DNA from: Pseudoalteromonas sp. 3D05
GTDB taxonomy: Bacteria > Pseudomonadota > Gammaproteobacteria > Enterobacterales > Alteromonadaceae
Assembly: GCF_002723455.1 (NCBI RefSeq)
Contig: NZ_PDUS01000006.1
Coordinates: 1-64,000, forward strand
DNA: 64,000 bases
Reading direction: 5' to 3'
Part shown: positions 27,958 to 37,983 of the stretch, in pieces
How positions within the stretch are numbered: the stretch's first letter is position 1
Layout: every line of letters starts with the position of its first letter
The notes under the pieces: generated by a model
Databases searched by the model: none
The model's input: the letters and a program-made list of their open reading frames with translations, nothing else
Told to the model about the DNA's origin: nothing
Position numbers and translations under genes: made by a program

Positions 27958-28630
27958 TACCACCCTCACCTCTGAACTGAACAGGTAACTGACTTTTTTG
28001 TTTTAGTAAGTTACTTACATGCTCAATGCCTTGCTGACGAAGAATGCCTTGAAGCTCACTTTGCTTTGCATCAAGTAAACTAATGCCTTCTGCTACCATG
28101 TCGTACGCACGCCATTCGCCGCTTCTATCTTCACGTACTTTAAAATCAATTTTGATATCAGGTTTACCTGGATCAACAATTTTAGTTTTAACTAATACAA
28201 CATCTTGGCCAGCAAATTCTCGACTAGGAGCAAACTCAACCTGCTGGTTAGTGTACTGGGTAAACACACCCGCATACGTGGCAATTAAGTACTCTTGGAA
28301 AACATCAATAAATGTTTTGATATCTTCGATAGCTTGTTTTTGTTCTGCGGGATCTTTAATCGCACGCACTTTCGAAACATGGCTGCCTAACACGCGAAGC
28401 GCAGCGTATTTATAGTCGATATAAGGCATTAACTCCTCAGAAACTATAATACGTAAATGTTCTTTATCTTTTTCGATGAGTGGCTGATCACGCGTAATAC
28501 GTTGAAAGGTATTATCTGATACTTGACGCACCATCTTGTATGGGTCTTTTAAATTGACCGAATCTGTATTTGCATTTGCATTGGTTGCGATAAAAACAAA
28601 CGTGATTAAAGCTAAAAGTTTTTTAAACAT
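27950..28630 (-). CDS. mlaC: MlaC, periplasmic phospholipid carrier
   Basis: MlaC shuttles phospholipid between the outer membrane MlaA complex and the inner membrane MlaFEDB complex. The 226-residue protein has a signal peptide (cut near NANA-NTD) and the Tol-tolerance/Ttg2D fold (YKMVRQVSDNTFQRI...YIDYKYAALRVLG). It starts 5 bases after mlaD. No mlaA is in this window, as expected since it is usually unlinked. Confidence 0.96.
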   Translation of the reverse strand: MFKKLLALITFVFIATNANANTDSVNLKDPYKMVRQVSDNTFQRITRDQPLIEKDKEHLRIIVSEELMPYIDYKYAALRVLGSHVSKVRAIKDPAEQKQAIEDIKTFIDVFQEYLIATYAGVFTQYTNQQVEFAPSREFAGQDVVLVKTKIVDPGKPDIKIDFKVREDRSGEWRAYDMVAEGISLLDAKQSELQGILRQQGIEHVSNLLKQKSQLPVQFRGEGGNE

Positions 28631-28635
28631 AATAA

Positions 28636-29184
28636 TTACTCGCCACCTTGATTGAATAAGAACTGACCAATTAATTCTTCAAGTACTAGTGCTGATTTAG
28701 TGTCTGTAATAAAGTCACCATCGTTTAATGCTTTACTCTCTACACCAAACAACTCGTCTAATCCTAAATCGCCATCATTGCTTGTTACTTCAAGCCCTAA
28801 ACATGCCTGTTCAGCTGATTTAGGCGCAATAACAGGGTTAATGCCTAAGTACTGCTCACCTAAGATACCTGATGTTAAAATAGACACTGAGCTAGTATCC
28901 GAAAATCGACATTGATATTGCGCATCAATTGTCATATCAACCACGGGTAAAAACTCTTGTGGATGGATTGAGATTGCTTCAACACGGCCAACAACTACGC
29001 CACCGACCTTAATCGGCGCTCGCGCTTTTAGTGAGCCAATATTATCAAATTTAGCCTTTAATAAATAAGTATCTCCATTACCACTGATACCTGCGTTAGC
29101 CACTTTCAATGCCAACATTGCAAATGCTGCAATCCCTAAAGCGACGAAAAAGCCAACTAAAATTTCTAATTTCCGTGAATTCAT
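28636..29184 (-). CDS. mlaD: MlaD, MCE-domain protein
   Basis: MlaD forms a hexameric ring that channels phospholipid between MlaC and MlaE. The 182-residue protein has one N-terminal membrane helix (about 8-27) and a single MCE domain (KAPIKVGGVVVGRVEAISIHP...). The SILTSGILGEQYLGI segment contributes the pore. It follows mlaE by 14 bases. Confidence 0.96.
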   Translation of the reverse strand: MNSRKLEILVGFFVALGIAAFAMLALKVANAGISGNGDTYLLKAKFDNIGSLKARAPIKVGGVVVGRVEAISIHPQEFLPVVDMTIDAQYQCRFSDTSSVSILTSGILGEQYLGINPVIAPKSAEQACLGLEVTSNDGDLGLDELFGVESKALNDGDFITDTKSALVLEELIGQFLFNQGGE

Positions 29185-29198
29185 TATCTATACCTTTT

Positions 29199-29978
29199 TT
29201 AGCTGGTAAACATTACCGCTGTCAAAATAAAATCAAACCCTAAAACAGCCAGAGATGAGTGCACAACGGTCTCTGTTGTTGCTTTACTAATACCTTCTGA
29301 TGTCGGCACACAGTCATACCCTTTATAAAGTGCAATCCACGTGACAACGATGGCAAATACAAAACTCTTGATCATGCCATTTAAAATATCCTGTTGGAAT
29401 GACACTTGAGATTGCATGATTGACCAAAAACTACCTGTATCAACCCCTAGCCAATCTACGCCCACTAAGTGAGCGCCGATTATAGCGACCGCTGAAAATA
29501 TCAATGCAAGTAACGGCATACTGATAAAGCCTGCCCAAAACCGTGGCGCTATAATGCGTTTAAGTGGGTCGATAGCCATCATTTCTAGGCTTGAAAGCTG
29601 CTCGGTTGCTTTCATAAGGCCTATCTCTGCAGTCAACGCACTGCCTGCTCGTCCAGCAAATAGCAGAGCTGTCACTACAGGCCCCAACTCTCTAAGTAAA
29701 CTTAACGCAACCAATGGCCCAAGACTATCCTCAGCACCATAGCCCACCAATACGGTGTAACCTTGCAACGCGAGCACCATGCCGATAAATAAGCCTGATA
29801 CCATAATAATCAGTAAAGATTGCGAACCAACCATATATAACTGACGAACAAGTAACGGAGTTCCTTTACGAAAGTTTGGTAAGTTCCACAACGCGCCAAT
29901 TAACATTTGGGTAGAGCGGCCAAGCGCTGCAAATCGGCCAAATGTTTTCTGGCCTAGCTTTTGTAACATATCGAACAT
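29199..29978 (-). CDS. mlaE: MlaE, permease of the Mla transporter
   Basis: MlaE is the 259-residue integral-membrane subunit of the phospholipid ABC transporter. It has an amphipathic N-terminus and about five membrane segments, with family blocks [26 protein letters not shown] and [24 protein letters not shown]. Its ATG shares a base with the mlaF stop (TAATG). Function is by homology and operon order. Confidence 0.97.
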   Translation of the reverse strand: MFDMLQKLGQKTFGRFAALGRSTQMLIGALWNLPNFRKGTPLLVRQLYMVGSQSLLIIMVSGLFIGMVLALQGYTVLVGYGAEDSLGPLVALSLLRELGPVVTALLFAGRAGSALTAEIGLMKATEQLSSLEMMAIDPLKRIIAPRFWAGFISMPLLALIFSAVAIIGAHLVGVDWLGVDTGSFWSIMQSQVSFQQDILNGMIKSFVFAIVVTWIALYKGYDCVPTSEGISKATTETVVHSSLAVLGFDFILTAVMFTS

Positions 29979-30799
29979 TAGCTAAGCACTCCAAGTAATT
30001 CATCATTATAAGGTTCTGCGGGGAAATGGAACGGTACTGGTCCATCAGACAGTCCTTTTAAGAACTGCTGTACTAATGGCGACTCATGATTACGCATTTG
30101 TTCTGGAGAACCACTTCCAATCACACCTTGGTCAGCAATGATAATCACATGATCTGCGATACTCATAACTTCTGTTACATCATGTGTAACAATTAATGAG
30201 GATAAGCCTAATACTTGGTTAAGTGATTTGATTAGCTTGACCAAAACCCCCATTGAGATAGGGTCTTGTCCAGCAAATGGCTCGTCATACATAATTAGTT
30301 CTGGATCAAGTGCAATTGAACGCGCCAAGGCAGCACGTCGTGCCATGCCACCAGAGAGTTCCGAAGGCATCAAGTCTTGAGCACCGCGCAAGCCAACGGC
30401 CTGAAGTTTCATCAATACGACAAGACGGATTAAATCTTCGCTGAGACGGGTATGCTCTCTAAGTGGGAAAGCGATGTTGTCAAACACTGACATATCTGTA
30501 AATAATGCGCCACTTTGAAATAACATGCTCATTTTTGTACGCGCGGCATAAAGCTCTTTGCGCGTCATGGTTGGGATATTATCACCTTCAAATAAAATCG
30601 TGCCGCTATCAGGTTTTAATTGGCCACCAATTAATCGCAGCATGGTTGTTTTACCTATACCGCTGGGCCCCATAATGGCAGTGATCTTACCCTTAGGAAC
30701 ACTGAAGCTCATATTTTTATATATGCTTCTGTCGCCCCTTGAAAAGCTTACATCCTTGATTTCTACTATTGGTTGCGACAAGTCGCTCTCCATTATCAT
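29978..30799 (-). CDS. mlaF: MlaF, ATPase of the Mla transporter
   Basis: This ABC ATPase is about 273 residues. Walker A is G44-PSGIGKT-T52, the signature LSGGMARR, Walker [14 protein letters not shown], and the C-terminus carries the MlaF-type [13 protein letters not shown] block. It drives phospholipid movement with MlaE, MlaD and MlaB. The frame extends about 35 codons further upstream, but that part has no homology and lacks the family start. ATG at 30799 (or 30793) gives the usual N-terminus. First gene of the operon. Confidence 0.95.
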   Translation of the reverse strand: MIMESDLSQPIVEIKDVSFSRGDRSIYKNMSFSVPKGKITAIMGPSGIGKTTMLRLIGGQLKPDSGTILFEGDNIPTMTRKELYAARTKMSMLFQSGALFTDMSVFDNIAFPLREHTRLSEDLIRLVVLMKLQAVGLRGAQDLMPSELSGGMARRAALARSIALDPELIMYDEPFAGQDPISMGVLVKLIKSLNQVLGLSSLIVTHDVTEVMSIADHVIIIADQGVIGSGSPEQMRNHESPLVQQFLKGLSDGPVPFHFPAEPYNDELLGVLS

Positions 30800-30938
30800 T
30801 TTCACTACTTTTTCTATTTTAAAGCTTTTTGTACTCAGATGGAAAAAACAAATCGTAAAATTTTGTAATATTCTATGTAATAACAACCTAAGCATTGAAA
30901 ACACAGGTTAGCATAATATCTAACATTGTTTTTATATG

Positions 30939-31202
30939 TATACCCAAACTACCTCAAGATGCGAGTTTCAGTTGGAATTAAAAGCGATTTAGGCAAGGCA
31001 TTGATTGCAAGTAATAGTGGTTCTATTGTTAAAATCAATAACGCAGTATAAATCGCTTTTAAACCAACCCTTTGGGCGTTCCACAGAGACTTACTCCCAT
31101 CGTTGTTACTTCTTAAAAGGGACTGCCATTCTTGCAAAGTAACGCCTTGATATTAAGCCCCTGTGAAACGCTGAATTCTGCATCTTGAGGTGGTTTGGGT
31201 AT
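30939..31202. mobile_element. MITE-like element, family A, copy 1
   Basis: This 264-bp element has 24-bp terminal inverted repeats beginning TATACCCAAAC at 30939-30962 and ending at 31179-31202 with one mismatch. It encodes no convincing protein. Inside are a structured module (30978-31062), a CCC-TTT-GGG linker (31068-31076) and a second hairpin with arms GTTACTT / AAGTAAC (31105-31111, 31137-31143). An inverted copy at 48542-48806 differs at only about ten positions. It sits in the divergent mlaF-yrbG promoter region. Element type is inferred from the ends, size and repetition. Confidence 0.85.
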
Positions 31203-31310
31203 ATAACTTCTCTCTTACTAACAATTTGACCTGATTCTTTTATTTATACTTTCAAGCTGGCTTTTGATATTATTTAAGTCAATTTGATATTGGATAATTG
31301 GCGTAATGTA

Positions 31311-32282
31311 ATGGTGACTTCTTTTGTCATTTTGATTCTTGGATTTGCTGGGCTTGTTTGGAGCGCAGATCGCTTTGTATATGGCGCAGCAGCGCTGGCA
31401 AAAAACTTTGGTGTACCTACTTTAATTGTAGGTTTAACCGTTGTTGCTATGGGCTCCTCTGCACCAGAAATGATGGTCTCAGCTTCTGCCGCGCTTGCGG
31501 GTAAAACCGACACAGCAGTTGGTAATGCCGTTGGTTCAAATATTACTAATATTTTATTAGTGCTCGGTATTACAGCACTTCTTCGCCCTCTTTTAGTGTC
31601 ATCGACAACACTCAAGCGTGAAATGCCGCTTGTATTGATTGTTTCTCTGGGTGCATGGTTTGTTTTTTCTGATAACTACTTTTCATTTGCCGAAGGTGTA
31701 GCATTATTAATTGCTTTTATTGTGTTTATCGCCGGGTTAATCATTATTTCTATTCGTGACAAAAACCAAGCTGATGACCCTTTTGTAAGTGAAGCATGTG
31801 AAGATGTGCCAGATAACGTGCCAACTAAAAACGCCTTTTTCTGGCTCGTGGTAGGCATGATATTACTGCCCTTAAGCTCACACTTTCTAGTTGGGTCTGC
31901 TGTTGATATCGCAAAGTATTTTGGCTTGAGCGACCTTGTTATTGGTCTAACGATTATTGCCATTGGCACCAGCTTACCTGAATTAGCAGCCTGTATAGCC
32001 GGGGTGTTAAAAAATGAAGATGATCTTGCATTAGGCAACATAGTTGGCTCAAATATTTTTAATATATTAGCTGTTTTGCCTTTAGCAGGTATTATCAATC
32101 CATCAATTATCGACCCATCAGCAGCAAACCGTGACGCACTTATAATGATTGGTGCAACACTCGCGTTAATAGCTATGTCACTAAGTATTAAAGGGACTCA
32201 GCGAATAAATAGAATTGAAGGTGGTTTACTGCTCGCTGCATTTGTAGCGTACCAAGGTTATATTTTCAGCCAAGTAGCTTAA
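31311..32282 (+). CDS. yrbG: YrbG, calcium/sodium antiporter family
   Basis: This 323-residue membrane protein of the CaCA exchanger family has two inverted repeats. Each carries the ion-binding helix motif: GSSAPEMMVS near the N-terminus and GTSLPELAAC in the second half, separated by a charged loop. Ion specificity is unknown in most bacteria. It heads the kds-lpt-rpoN operon, as in E. coli. ATG at 31311 was chosen to match the family N-terminus; a TTG at 31284 would add nine residues. Confidence 0.92.
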   Translation: MVTSFVILILGFAGLVWSADRFVYGAAALAKNFGVPTLIVGLTVVAMGSSAPEMMVSASAALAGKTDTAVGNAVGSNITNILLVLGITALLRPLLVSSTTLKREMPLVLIVSLGAWFVFSDNYFSFAEGVALLIAFIVFIAGLIIISIRDKNQADDPFVSEACEDVPDNVPTKNAFFWLVVGMILLPLSSHFLVGSAVDIAKYFGLSDLVIGLTIIAIGTSLPELAACIAGVLKNEDDLALGNIVGSNIFNILAVLPLAGIINPSIIDPSAANRDALIMIGATLALIAMSLSIKGTQRINRIEGGLLLAAFVAYQGYIFSQVA

Positions 32283-32304
32283 TGCCAACATAAATGGATA
32301 ACAA

Positions 32305-33276
32305 ATGACGCAGTTAAATTTTATTGAGCAAGGTAGGCGCGTACTCACAATTGAGCGCCAAGCACTTGATGATATCATTCAGTATTTAGATGATAGCTTT
32401 AACACAGCATGCCAATTAATGTTTCAATGCCAAGGGCGAATTATTGTTGTTGGTATGGGCAAGTCGGGTCATATTGGTAACAAAATTGCTGCAACACTTG
32501 CAAGTACTGGCACCCCCGCATTTTTTGTTCACCCTGGAGAGGCAAGTCACGGTGACTTGGGCATGATAACGCAAAATGATGTCGTTATGCTGATTTCTAA
32601 CTCGGGGGAAACTAGCGAAGTACTCAATATTATTCCTGTTATCAAGCGCATAGGGGCTAAAATGGTTGCTATGACAGGTAACCCAAGCTCCTCGATGGCA
32701 AAATGGGCGGATGCACATGTATGTATAAAAGTTTCACAAGAAGCATGCCCGCTTGGATTAGCCCCCACAGCAAGTACAACTGCAACACTTGCTATGGGCG
32801 ATGCTATTGCAGTTGCTTTACTTGAAACCAGAGGCTTTACCGCCGATGACTTTGCGCTTTCTCACCCTGGAGGAAGTTTAGGCAAGCGTTTGTTACTATG
32901 CCTAAAAGATTTGATGCACGATGGTGATGCAACACCTATCATTAAAGACACCCAGCGCATTAAAGATGCCTTAATAGAAATGTCAGCCAAGGGGTTAGGC
33001 ATGACCGCGGTGGTCAATGAAGCTGGGCAATTAACAGGCCTGTTTACCGATGGTGATTTACGCAGAATTTTAGAGCAGCGTATTGATATTCATAACACCC
33101 TAATCAGTGAGGTTATGACGCGTTCTTGTACAACAGCGACAGCCGATATGCTTGCTGCCGAAGCGCTAAACATTATGGAACGTAAACGAATAAATGGCCT
33201 TATTGTTATTGACGATAACCAACACCCTATTGGTGCCCTAAATATGCAAGACTTGCTAAAAGCAGGAGTTTTATAA
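32305..33276 (+). CDS. kdsD: KdsD, D-arabinose-5-phosphate isomerase
   Basis: KdsD converts ribulose 5-phosphate to arabinose 5-phosphate, the first step to Kdo of lipopolysaccharide. The 323-residue protein has an SIS domain (VVGMGKSGHIGNKIAATLASTGTPAFFVHP...) followed by two CBS domains (about 205-320). The conserved SHGDLGM and HPGGSLGKRL motifs are present. It lies 22 bases after yrbG. Confidence 0.97.
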   Translation: MTQLNFIEQGRRVLTIERQALDDIIQYLDDSFNTACQLMFQCQGRIIVVGMGKSGHIGNKIAATLASTGTPAFFVHPGEASHGDLGMITQNDVVMLISNSGETSEVLNIIPVIKRIGAKMVAMTGNPSSSMAKWADAHVCIKVSQEACPLGLAPTASTTATLAMGDAIAVALLETRGFTADDFALSHPGGSLGKRLLLCLKDLMHDGDATPIIKDTQRIKDALIEMSAKGLGMTAVVNEAGQLTGLFTDGDLRRILEQRIDIHNTLISEVMTRSCTTATADMLAAEALNIMERKRINGLIVIDDNQHPIGALNMQDLLKAGVL

Positions 33277-33828
33277 ATGCAGTTTGCTGATTTATATCAA
33301 CCACTGAGTAAAGATGCGCAGACCCGCGCTAAAAAAGTAAAGCTACTAATCTGCGATATTGATGGTGTTTTTTCTGATGGTCGTATTTACCTTGGTAACC
33401 AAGGTGAAGAATTAAAAGCCTTTAACACTAAAGACGGCTTTGGTATTAAAGCGTTGATAAACAGCGATATTGAAGTGGCAGTGATTACGGGTCGCCATTC
33501 ACACATTGTTCAGCAGCGCATGACTAGTCTAACCGTTAAACATATTTATCAAGGCCAAGAGAATAAATTGCAGGCCTATCAAGAATTAAAAGATAAGCTG
33601 GCTTTAACCGATGAGCAAATTGCCTACATTGGTGACGATGGCCCTGATTTACCCGTAATGCAGCAAGTTGGCTTTGCTGTTGCCGTAAATGATGCGCACC
33701 CGTTGGTAAAACGAATAGCACATTATACAACCATGTTACCGGGTGGGTTTGGTGCAGTACGTGAACTAACCGATTTACTCATGTTGGAAAATGGCAAAGC
33801 ACTAACAAACGAAGGGACTAGCTCATGA
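33277..33828 (+). CDS. kdsC: KdsC, Kdo-8-phosphate phosphatase
   Basis: KdsC is the HAD phosphatase that releases Kdo from Kdo-8-phosphate. The 183-residue protein has nucleophile D27 and D29 in CDIDGVFSDGRI, the Thr/Ser motif in VITGRHS, and the acidic motif YIGDDGPDLPVM. It starts directly after the kdsD stop, so they are coupled. Confidence 0.97.
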   Translation: MQFADLYQPLSKDAQTRAKKVKLLICDIDGVFSDGRIYLGNQGEELKAFNTKDGFGIKALINSDIEVAVITGRHSHIVQQRMTSLTVKHIYQGQENKLQAYQELKDKLALTDEQIAYIGDDGPDLPVMQQVGFAVAVNDAHPLVKRIAHYTTMLPGGFGAVRELTDLLMLENGKALTNEGTSS

Positions 33829-34379
33829 ATAGTGCGCGTTTAATTTTAAGCGTACTATTTATAGGCTGTATGGTTTGGCTTTGGTATCCATACTTTAACC
33901 AATCTAACACACAGCAGCTCGTTGAAGAGGATATTATTGCAAAGCCTGATTACACAGCCGTCGCATTAAAACAAACAGCCTTTGACGAGCAAGGAAAAAT
34001 AAGCCACAAAGTAACTGCTGCAAAAATGGAACTCTATCAGCAGTTAGGATTTACTTACTTTGAAGAGCCTATTTTTACCTTATATAATCAAGAGCAAATG
34101 TGGCAAATTAATGCAGCTGAGGCCACATTATATGAAAATAACCAGCTGATTTTAGAAGGCAATGTGATGGCAATTAACCTTACAGAAAATGCCATGATAG
34201 ATCATATTAATGCCGATAACATCCAAGTTGATATTGAGCTACAAACCATGAGTTCAGAACAACCTGTAGAGTTAGTCGGGCCTGATTTAAAAATTACTGG
34301 GCGCGGGCTAAAAGCCGATTTAAAAGCCGAAGTAATTGAATTAATTAACCATACGCGAACCATATATTATGACCAATAA
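33825..34379 (+). CDS. lptC: LptC, LPS export protein
   Basis: LptC passes lipopolysaccharide from the LptBFG extractor to LptA. The 184-residue protein has one N-terminal membrane helix (about 5-22) and a periplasmic beta-jellyroll (QTAFDEQGKISHKVTAAKMELYQ... onward). Its ATG overlaps the kdsC stop and its end overlaps lptA by about 11 bases. Confidence 0.95.
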   Translation: MNSARLILSVLFIGCMVWLWYPYFNQSNTQQLVEEDIIAKPDYTAVALKQTAFDEQGKISHKVTAAKMELYQQLGFTYFEEPIFTLYNQEQMWQINAAEATLYENNQLILEGNVMAINLTENAMIDHINADNIQVDIELQTMSSEQPVELVGPDLKITGRGLKADLKAEVIELINHTRTIYYDQ

Positions 34380-34902
34380 ACTTGCCCAAATGCTTGTAAT
34401 TCCAAGCCTATTCATTGCTTACTCAAGTGTTGCGCAAAGCGAACTTCCTACTGCAAACCAAGTATCAATCAGTGCAGATAAACAGCAAGCACAGTTAAAA
34501 TCTAATGTCGGAATTTTTGAATCGAACGTTGAAATAATCCATGGCGCAAGACGCATTACTGCTGACCGTTTAGAAGTACATAAACGCGACAAGTTAGGCG
34601 AGAATAAGCAACTGCTTATTGCAACAGGCAGTCCAGCTTATTTCGAAGAAAAACAAGATGATGGTTCAATCATGAGTGCCAGCGCAAACGAAGTTCGTTA
34701 CGATGTAGCTGAACGTTACTTAACCCTAATTGGTGATGCCCAGGTTACTCAAGCAGGTCAAAAGATTAATGCTAAAAGCATCTCTTACGACATGGAGCAG
34801 CAACTAATTAGTGCGCAAAAAGATGAAGACTCAGATGACCGCGTGCATACTATTTTAGTGCCCATCGAAAATAAAAAAGCAAAGTCAAAAGGCCAGCCAT
34901 GA
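34369..34902 (+). CDS. lptA: LptA, periplasmic LPS bridge protein
   Basis: LptA oligomerises to bridge the periplasm for LPS transport. The 177-residue protein has a signal peptide (cut near SSVAQS-ELP) and an OstA/LptA jellyroll ([24 protein letters not shown], typical strand repeats). Overlaps lptC upstream and lptB downstream, so LptC, LptA and LptB are made together. Confidence 0.96.
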   Translation: MTNKLAQMLVIPSLFIAYSSVAQSELPTANQVSISADKQQAQLKSNVGIFESNVEIIHGARRITADRLEVHKRDKLGENKQLLIATGSPAYFEEKQDDGSIMSASANEVRYDVAERYLTLIGDAQVTQAGQKINAKSISYDMEQQLISAQKDEDSDDRVHTILVPIENKKAKSKGQP

Positions 34903-35624
34903 GTACATTAAAAGCTGAATTTTTAGCTAAGAGCTATAAAGGCCGCCAAGTTGTAAAGAGTGTCGGATTAGAAGTAAGTGCTGGAAGCATTGTCGGTTTA
35001 CTAGGCCCAAATGGTGCAGGTAAAACGACCACTTTTTATATGATTGTTGGCTTAGTACCGAGCGACAAAGGCAAAATAAGTATCGATGATAACGATATTA
35101 CATTACTGCCCATGCATAGCCGTGCGCGATTAGGTATTGGTTACTTACCGCAAGAGTCATCTATTTTTCGTAAATTAACGGTTTATCAAAACTTGATGGC
35201 GATATTAGAAACACGAAACGATTTAAATAAGCAAGGCCGAGAACAAGCACTTGATGGCCTGCTGGATGAATTTAGCATACAACACATACGCGATAGCCAA
35301 GGTATGGCGTTATCAGGTGGTGAGCGCCGCAGAGTTGAAATTGCTCGCGCATTAGCCGCAAACCCCAAGTTTATTCTATTAGATGAGCCTTTTGCTGGTG
35401 TTGATCCAATTTCAGTGTTAGATATAAAGAAGATAATTGAACACCTAAAAAACCGAGGCATCGGGGTGTTGATTACAGACCATAATGTACGAGAAACCCT
35501 TGATGTTTGTGAAAAAGCCTACATTGTTTCTCATGGTGAGTTAATTGCTTCAGGAACGCCTGAACATGTGCTTGCCGACCAAACAGTACGCGATGTTTAT
35601 CTGGGTGAGCAATTTAGGCTATAA
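34899..35624 (+). CDS. lptB: LptB, LPS-transport ATPase
   Basis: LptB powers LPS extraction with LptFG. The 241-residue protein has Walker [10 protein letters not shown], the signature [15 protein letters not shown], Walker [14 protein letters not shown] and the switch H in ITDHNV. Its ATG overlaps the lptA stop (ATGA). Confidence 0.98.
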   Translation: MSTLKAEFLAKSYKGRQVVKSVGLEVSAGSIVGLLGPNGAGKTTTFYMIVGLVPSDKGKISIDDNDITLLPMHSRARLGIGYLPQESSIFRKLTVYQNLMAILETRNDLNKQGREQALDGLLDEFSIQHIRDSQGMALSGGERRRVEIARALAANPKFILLDEPFAGVDPISVLDIKKIIEHLKNRGIGVLITDHNVRETLDVCEKAYIVSHGELIASGTPEHVLADQTVRDVYLGEQFRL

Positions 35625-35692
35625 ACCAACATTCAGCTAACTATCTGCTAAACTTAATTTTGATTACATATTAAAAGGATTGTTAAAGATAA

Positions 35693-37189
35693 ATGAGGCA
35701 ATCACTCCAGCTGCGCATGGGCCAGCAATTGACAATGACACCTCAGTTACAACAAGCTATTCGTTTGTTGCAACTCAGTACATTGGATCTCCAACAAGAA
35801 ATTCAAGAAGCGCTCGATAGTAATCCTTTACTTGAAGTTGAGGAACATGAGTTTAGTGATGAAACTGCAGGCAAAAATGAGCAAAAGCAAGACACCGATG
35901 AAGTAACTGTCAGTGCATCTGCTGATGAAACGCCAAGTGAATACGAACAAGAAAGTAGTGAAGCACTCAATAAAGAAACTGTCAGTGACGAAATGGCAAT
36001 GGATGTGACATGGGATGAGTATATGAGCGCTGCTCCTTCTAGCTCATCAGGACCCATGCCTGAAGATGAGTCTATTTACCAAGGTGCTTCCACTGAAACC
36101 CTGCATGAATACATCATGTGGCAACTACAATTAACGCCATTTAGCCCGACCGACGAAGCCATCGCCATTGCTATTGTAGAAGCGATTGATGAATCGGGTA
36201 TTTTAACATTGAGCTGCGAAGATATTGTAGAAAGCCTAAATAAAGATAATAACGAAGAAGAAATAGAACTTGATGAAGTCCAAGCTGTTTTAAAGCGCAT
36301 CCAATTATTTGATCCAATAGGGATTGCCGCACGCAGCTTACAAGAGTGTTTATGTATACAACTGAATCAATTTGACCCTGCAACGCCATGGCTTGCAGAG
36401 ACTAAAATGATTTTAACCGAGCATATCGATCTTTTGGCAAGTCGTGACTATCGCACTTTAATGAAAAAGACTAAGCTTAAAGAAGATGAGCTAAAAGAAG
36501 TCATGACACTGATACACAGCTTAAACCCTAAGCCAGCAGATACCATTGTTCGCGAAGAGTCTGAGTATGTTATCCCTGATGTTTCAGTGAAAAAAGTTAA
36601 AGGGCGCTGGATGGTGGAATTAAATCCAGACAGCATGCCTAAAATTAGAGTGAACAGCCAGTATGCCGCCATGTCTCGCTCAGTAAAATCGAGCAGTGAC
36701 AGTCAGTTTATTCGTTCGCATCTGCAAGAAGCAAAATGGTTTATTAAAAGCTTAGAAAGCCGTAATGAGACATTACTCAAAGTAACTAACTGTATAGTAA
36801 AACAACAGCAAGGTTTTTTTGAACACGGCCCCGAAGCTATGCGCCCAATGGTACTTAATGACGTAGCTGAAATGGTAGAAATGCATGAGTCAACGATCTC
36901 ACGCGTAACAACTCAAAAGTATATGCATACTCCACGGGGTATTTTTGAGTTGAAGTACTTTTTCTCCAGTCACGTAAGTACTGAAAATGGCGGCGAATGC
37001 TCTTCTACAGCTATTCGCGCATTAATCAAAAAGTTAATTAGCGCAGAAAACTCAGCGAAACCATTGAGTGATAGTAAAATTGCAGATATATTGGCTGAGC
37101 AAGGTATCAAAGTAGCTAGACGCACCATTGCAAAATATCGTGAGTCACTAGCTATTCCACCGTCAAATCAAAGAAAGAGTTTGATTTAA
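35693..37189 (+). CDS. rpoN: RpoN, sigma-54
   Basis: The 498-residue alternative sigma factor directs nitrogen, motility and other regulons with enhancer-binding activators. Region I is glutamine- and leucine-rich ([22 protein letters not shown]). An acidic region II (about 58-120) follows, then the core-binding domain, a HTH ([20 protein letters not shown]) and the RpoN box [10 protein letters not shown] at 475-484. AAAAGGA precedes the ATG. Confidence 0.98.
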   Translation: MRQSLQLRMGQQLTMTPQLQQAIRLLQLSTLDLQQEIQEALDSNPLLEVEEHEFSDETAGKNEQKQDTDEVTVSASADETPSEYEQESSEALNKETVSDEMAMDVTWDEYMSAAPSSSSGPMPEDESIYQGASTETLHEYIMWQLQLTPFSPTDEAIAIAIVEAIDESGILTLSCEDIVESLNKDNNEEEIELDEVQAVLKRIQLFDPIGIAARSLQECLCIQLNQFDPATPWLAETKMILTEHIDLLASRDYRTLMKKTKLKEDELKEVMTLIHSLNPKPADTIVREESEYVIPDVSVKKVKGRWMVELNPDSMPKIRVNSQYAAMSRSVKSSSDSQFIRSHLQEAKWFIKSLESRNETLLKVTNCIVKQQQGFFEHGPEAMRPMVLNDVAEMVEMHESTISRVTTQKYMHTPRGIFELKYFFSSHVSTENGGECSSTAIRALIKKLISAENSAKPLSDSKIADILAEQGIKVARRTIAKYRESLAIPPSNQRKSLI

Positions 37190-37218
37190 GGCGTAAAAAA
37201 CAAAGAAGGAAAATGCTT

Positions 37219-37506
37219 ATGCAAATTAACTTAACTGGTCGCCACGTAGAAATTACCGATTCACTTAGAGACTATGTACATAATAAGTTTGCGAAGCTTG
37301 AAAGGCACTTTGATAGTATTAATAATGTACATGTGATTCTTGACGTAGAAAAATTAAGTCAAAAAGCAGAAGCCACAATACATGTTAGCGGTGCTGATTT
37401 GTTTGCTTCAACTGAACATCAAGATATGTATGCTGCGATTGACGGGCTAATTGATAAATTAGACCGCCAAGTAATAAAACACAAAGAGAAGCACGCTCGA
37501 CACTAA
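37219..37506 (+). CDS. hpf: HPF, ribosome hibernation-promoting factor
   Basis: HPF binds the 30S subunit to form inactive 100S ribosomes in stationary phase. The product is 95 residues, as in E. coli, with the family core MQINLTGRHVEITDSLRDYVHNKF. The ATG at 37219 was chosen because AAGGA lies 8 bases upstream; the ATG at 37213 would be too close. Short form, so no long-HPF tail. Confidence 0.95.
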   Translation: MQINLTGRHVEITDSLRDYVHNKFAKLERHFDSINNVHVILDVEKLSQKAEATIHVSGADLFASTEHQDMYAAIDGLIDKLDRQVIKHKEKHARH

Positions 37507-37510
37507 TACT

Positions 37511-37963
37511 ATGAAATTAAGTTCACTTACTTCTGAGGACTGCAGTAAAGCTGCGGTCCTTTTTAATAGCAAAAAACGAATTCTAGAATTTATTAGCCAA
37601 TTGGCTCATGAAAAGCTTCCTCACCTCACACAGCAAGAGATCCTTAACGCATTATTAAATCGGGAAAAGCTTGGTAGCACAGGCATTGGTCGAGGTATTG
37701 CTATACCACATGGTCGCATGAGTGGCGCGCAATCTCCACTAGCACTAATCTTAGTGAGTGAAACCCCTATTAGCTTTGATGCAATTGATAATCGTCCTGT
37801 CGATATTTTTGTGGCACTGATCGTACCTGATGGAGATTGCCAACTTCATTTAAAGACGTTAGCAACAATTGCTGATAAACTTAACGATAAAGAGTTTTGT
37901 AAACAACTACGTAGCGCAAAAACAGATCACGATTTGTATCAAGTTATTGTTGAGCATTCATAA
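37511..37963 (+). CDS. ptsN: PtsN, EIIA-Ntr
   Basis: PtsN is the nitrogen-PTS phospho-acceptor that regulates potassium transport and other targets. The 150-residue EIIA fold has the phosphorylated histidine H67 in IGRGIAIPHGR. Upstream rpoN and hpf and downstream rapZ and ptsO give the standard rpoN operon. Confidence 0.97.
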   Translation: MKLSSLTSEDCSKAAVLFNSKKRILEFISQLAHEKLPHLTQQEILNALLNREKLGSTGIGRGIAIPHGRMSGAQSPLALILVSETPISFDAIDNRPVDIFVALIVPDGDCQLHLKTLATIADKLNDKEFCKQLRSAKTDHDLYQVIVEHS

Positions 37964-37983
37964 GAAAGTGAAGGAGAGGTTAC

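Noticed and set aside
30800-30904. 35-codon N-terminal extension of mlaF
   Set aside because: No homology to the MlaF family; ATG at 30799 gives the usual start.
30949-31137. Reading frame inside family A element
   Set aside because: It is repeated in the inverted copy only because the DNA is repeated. It has no ribosome site, no family, and covers the structured module.
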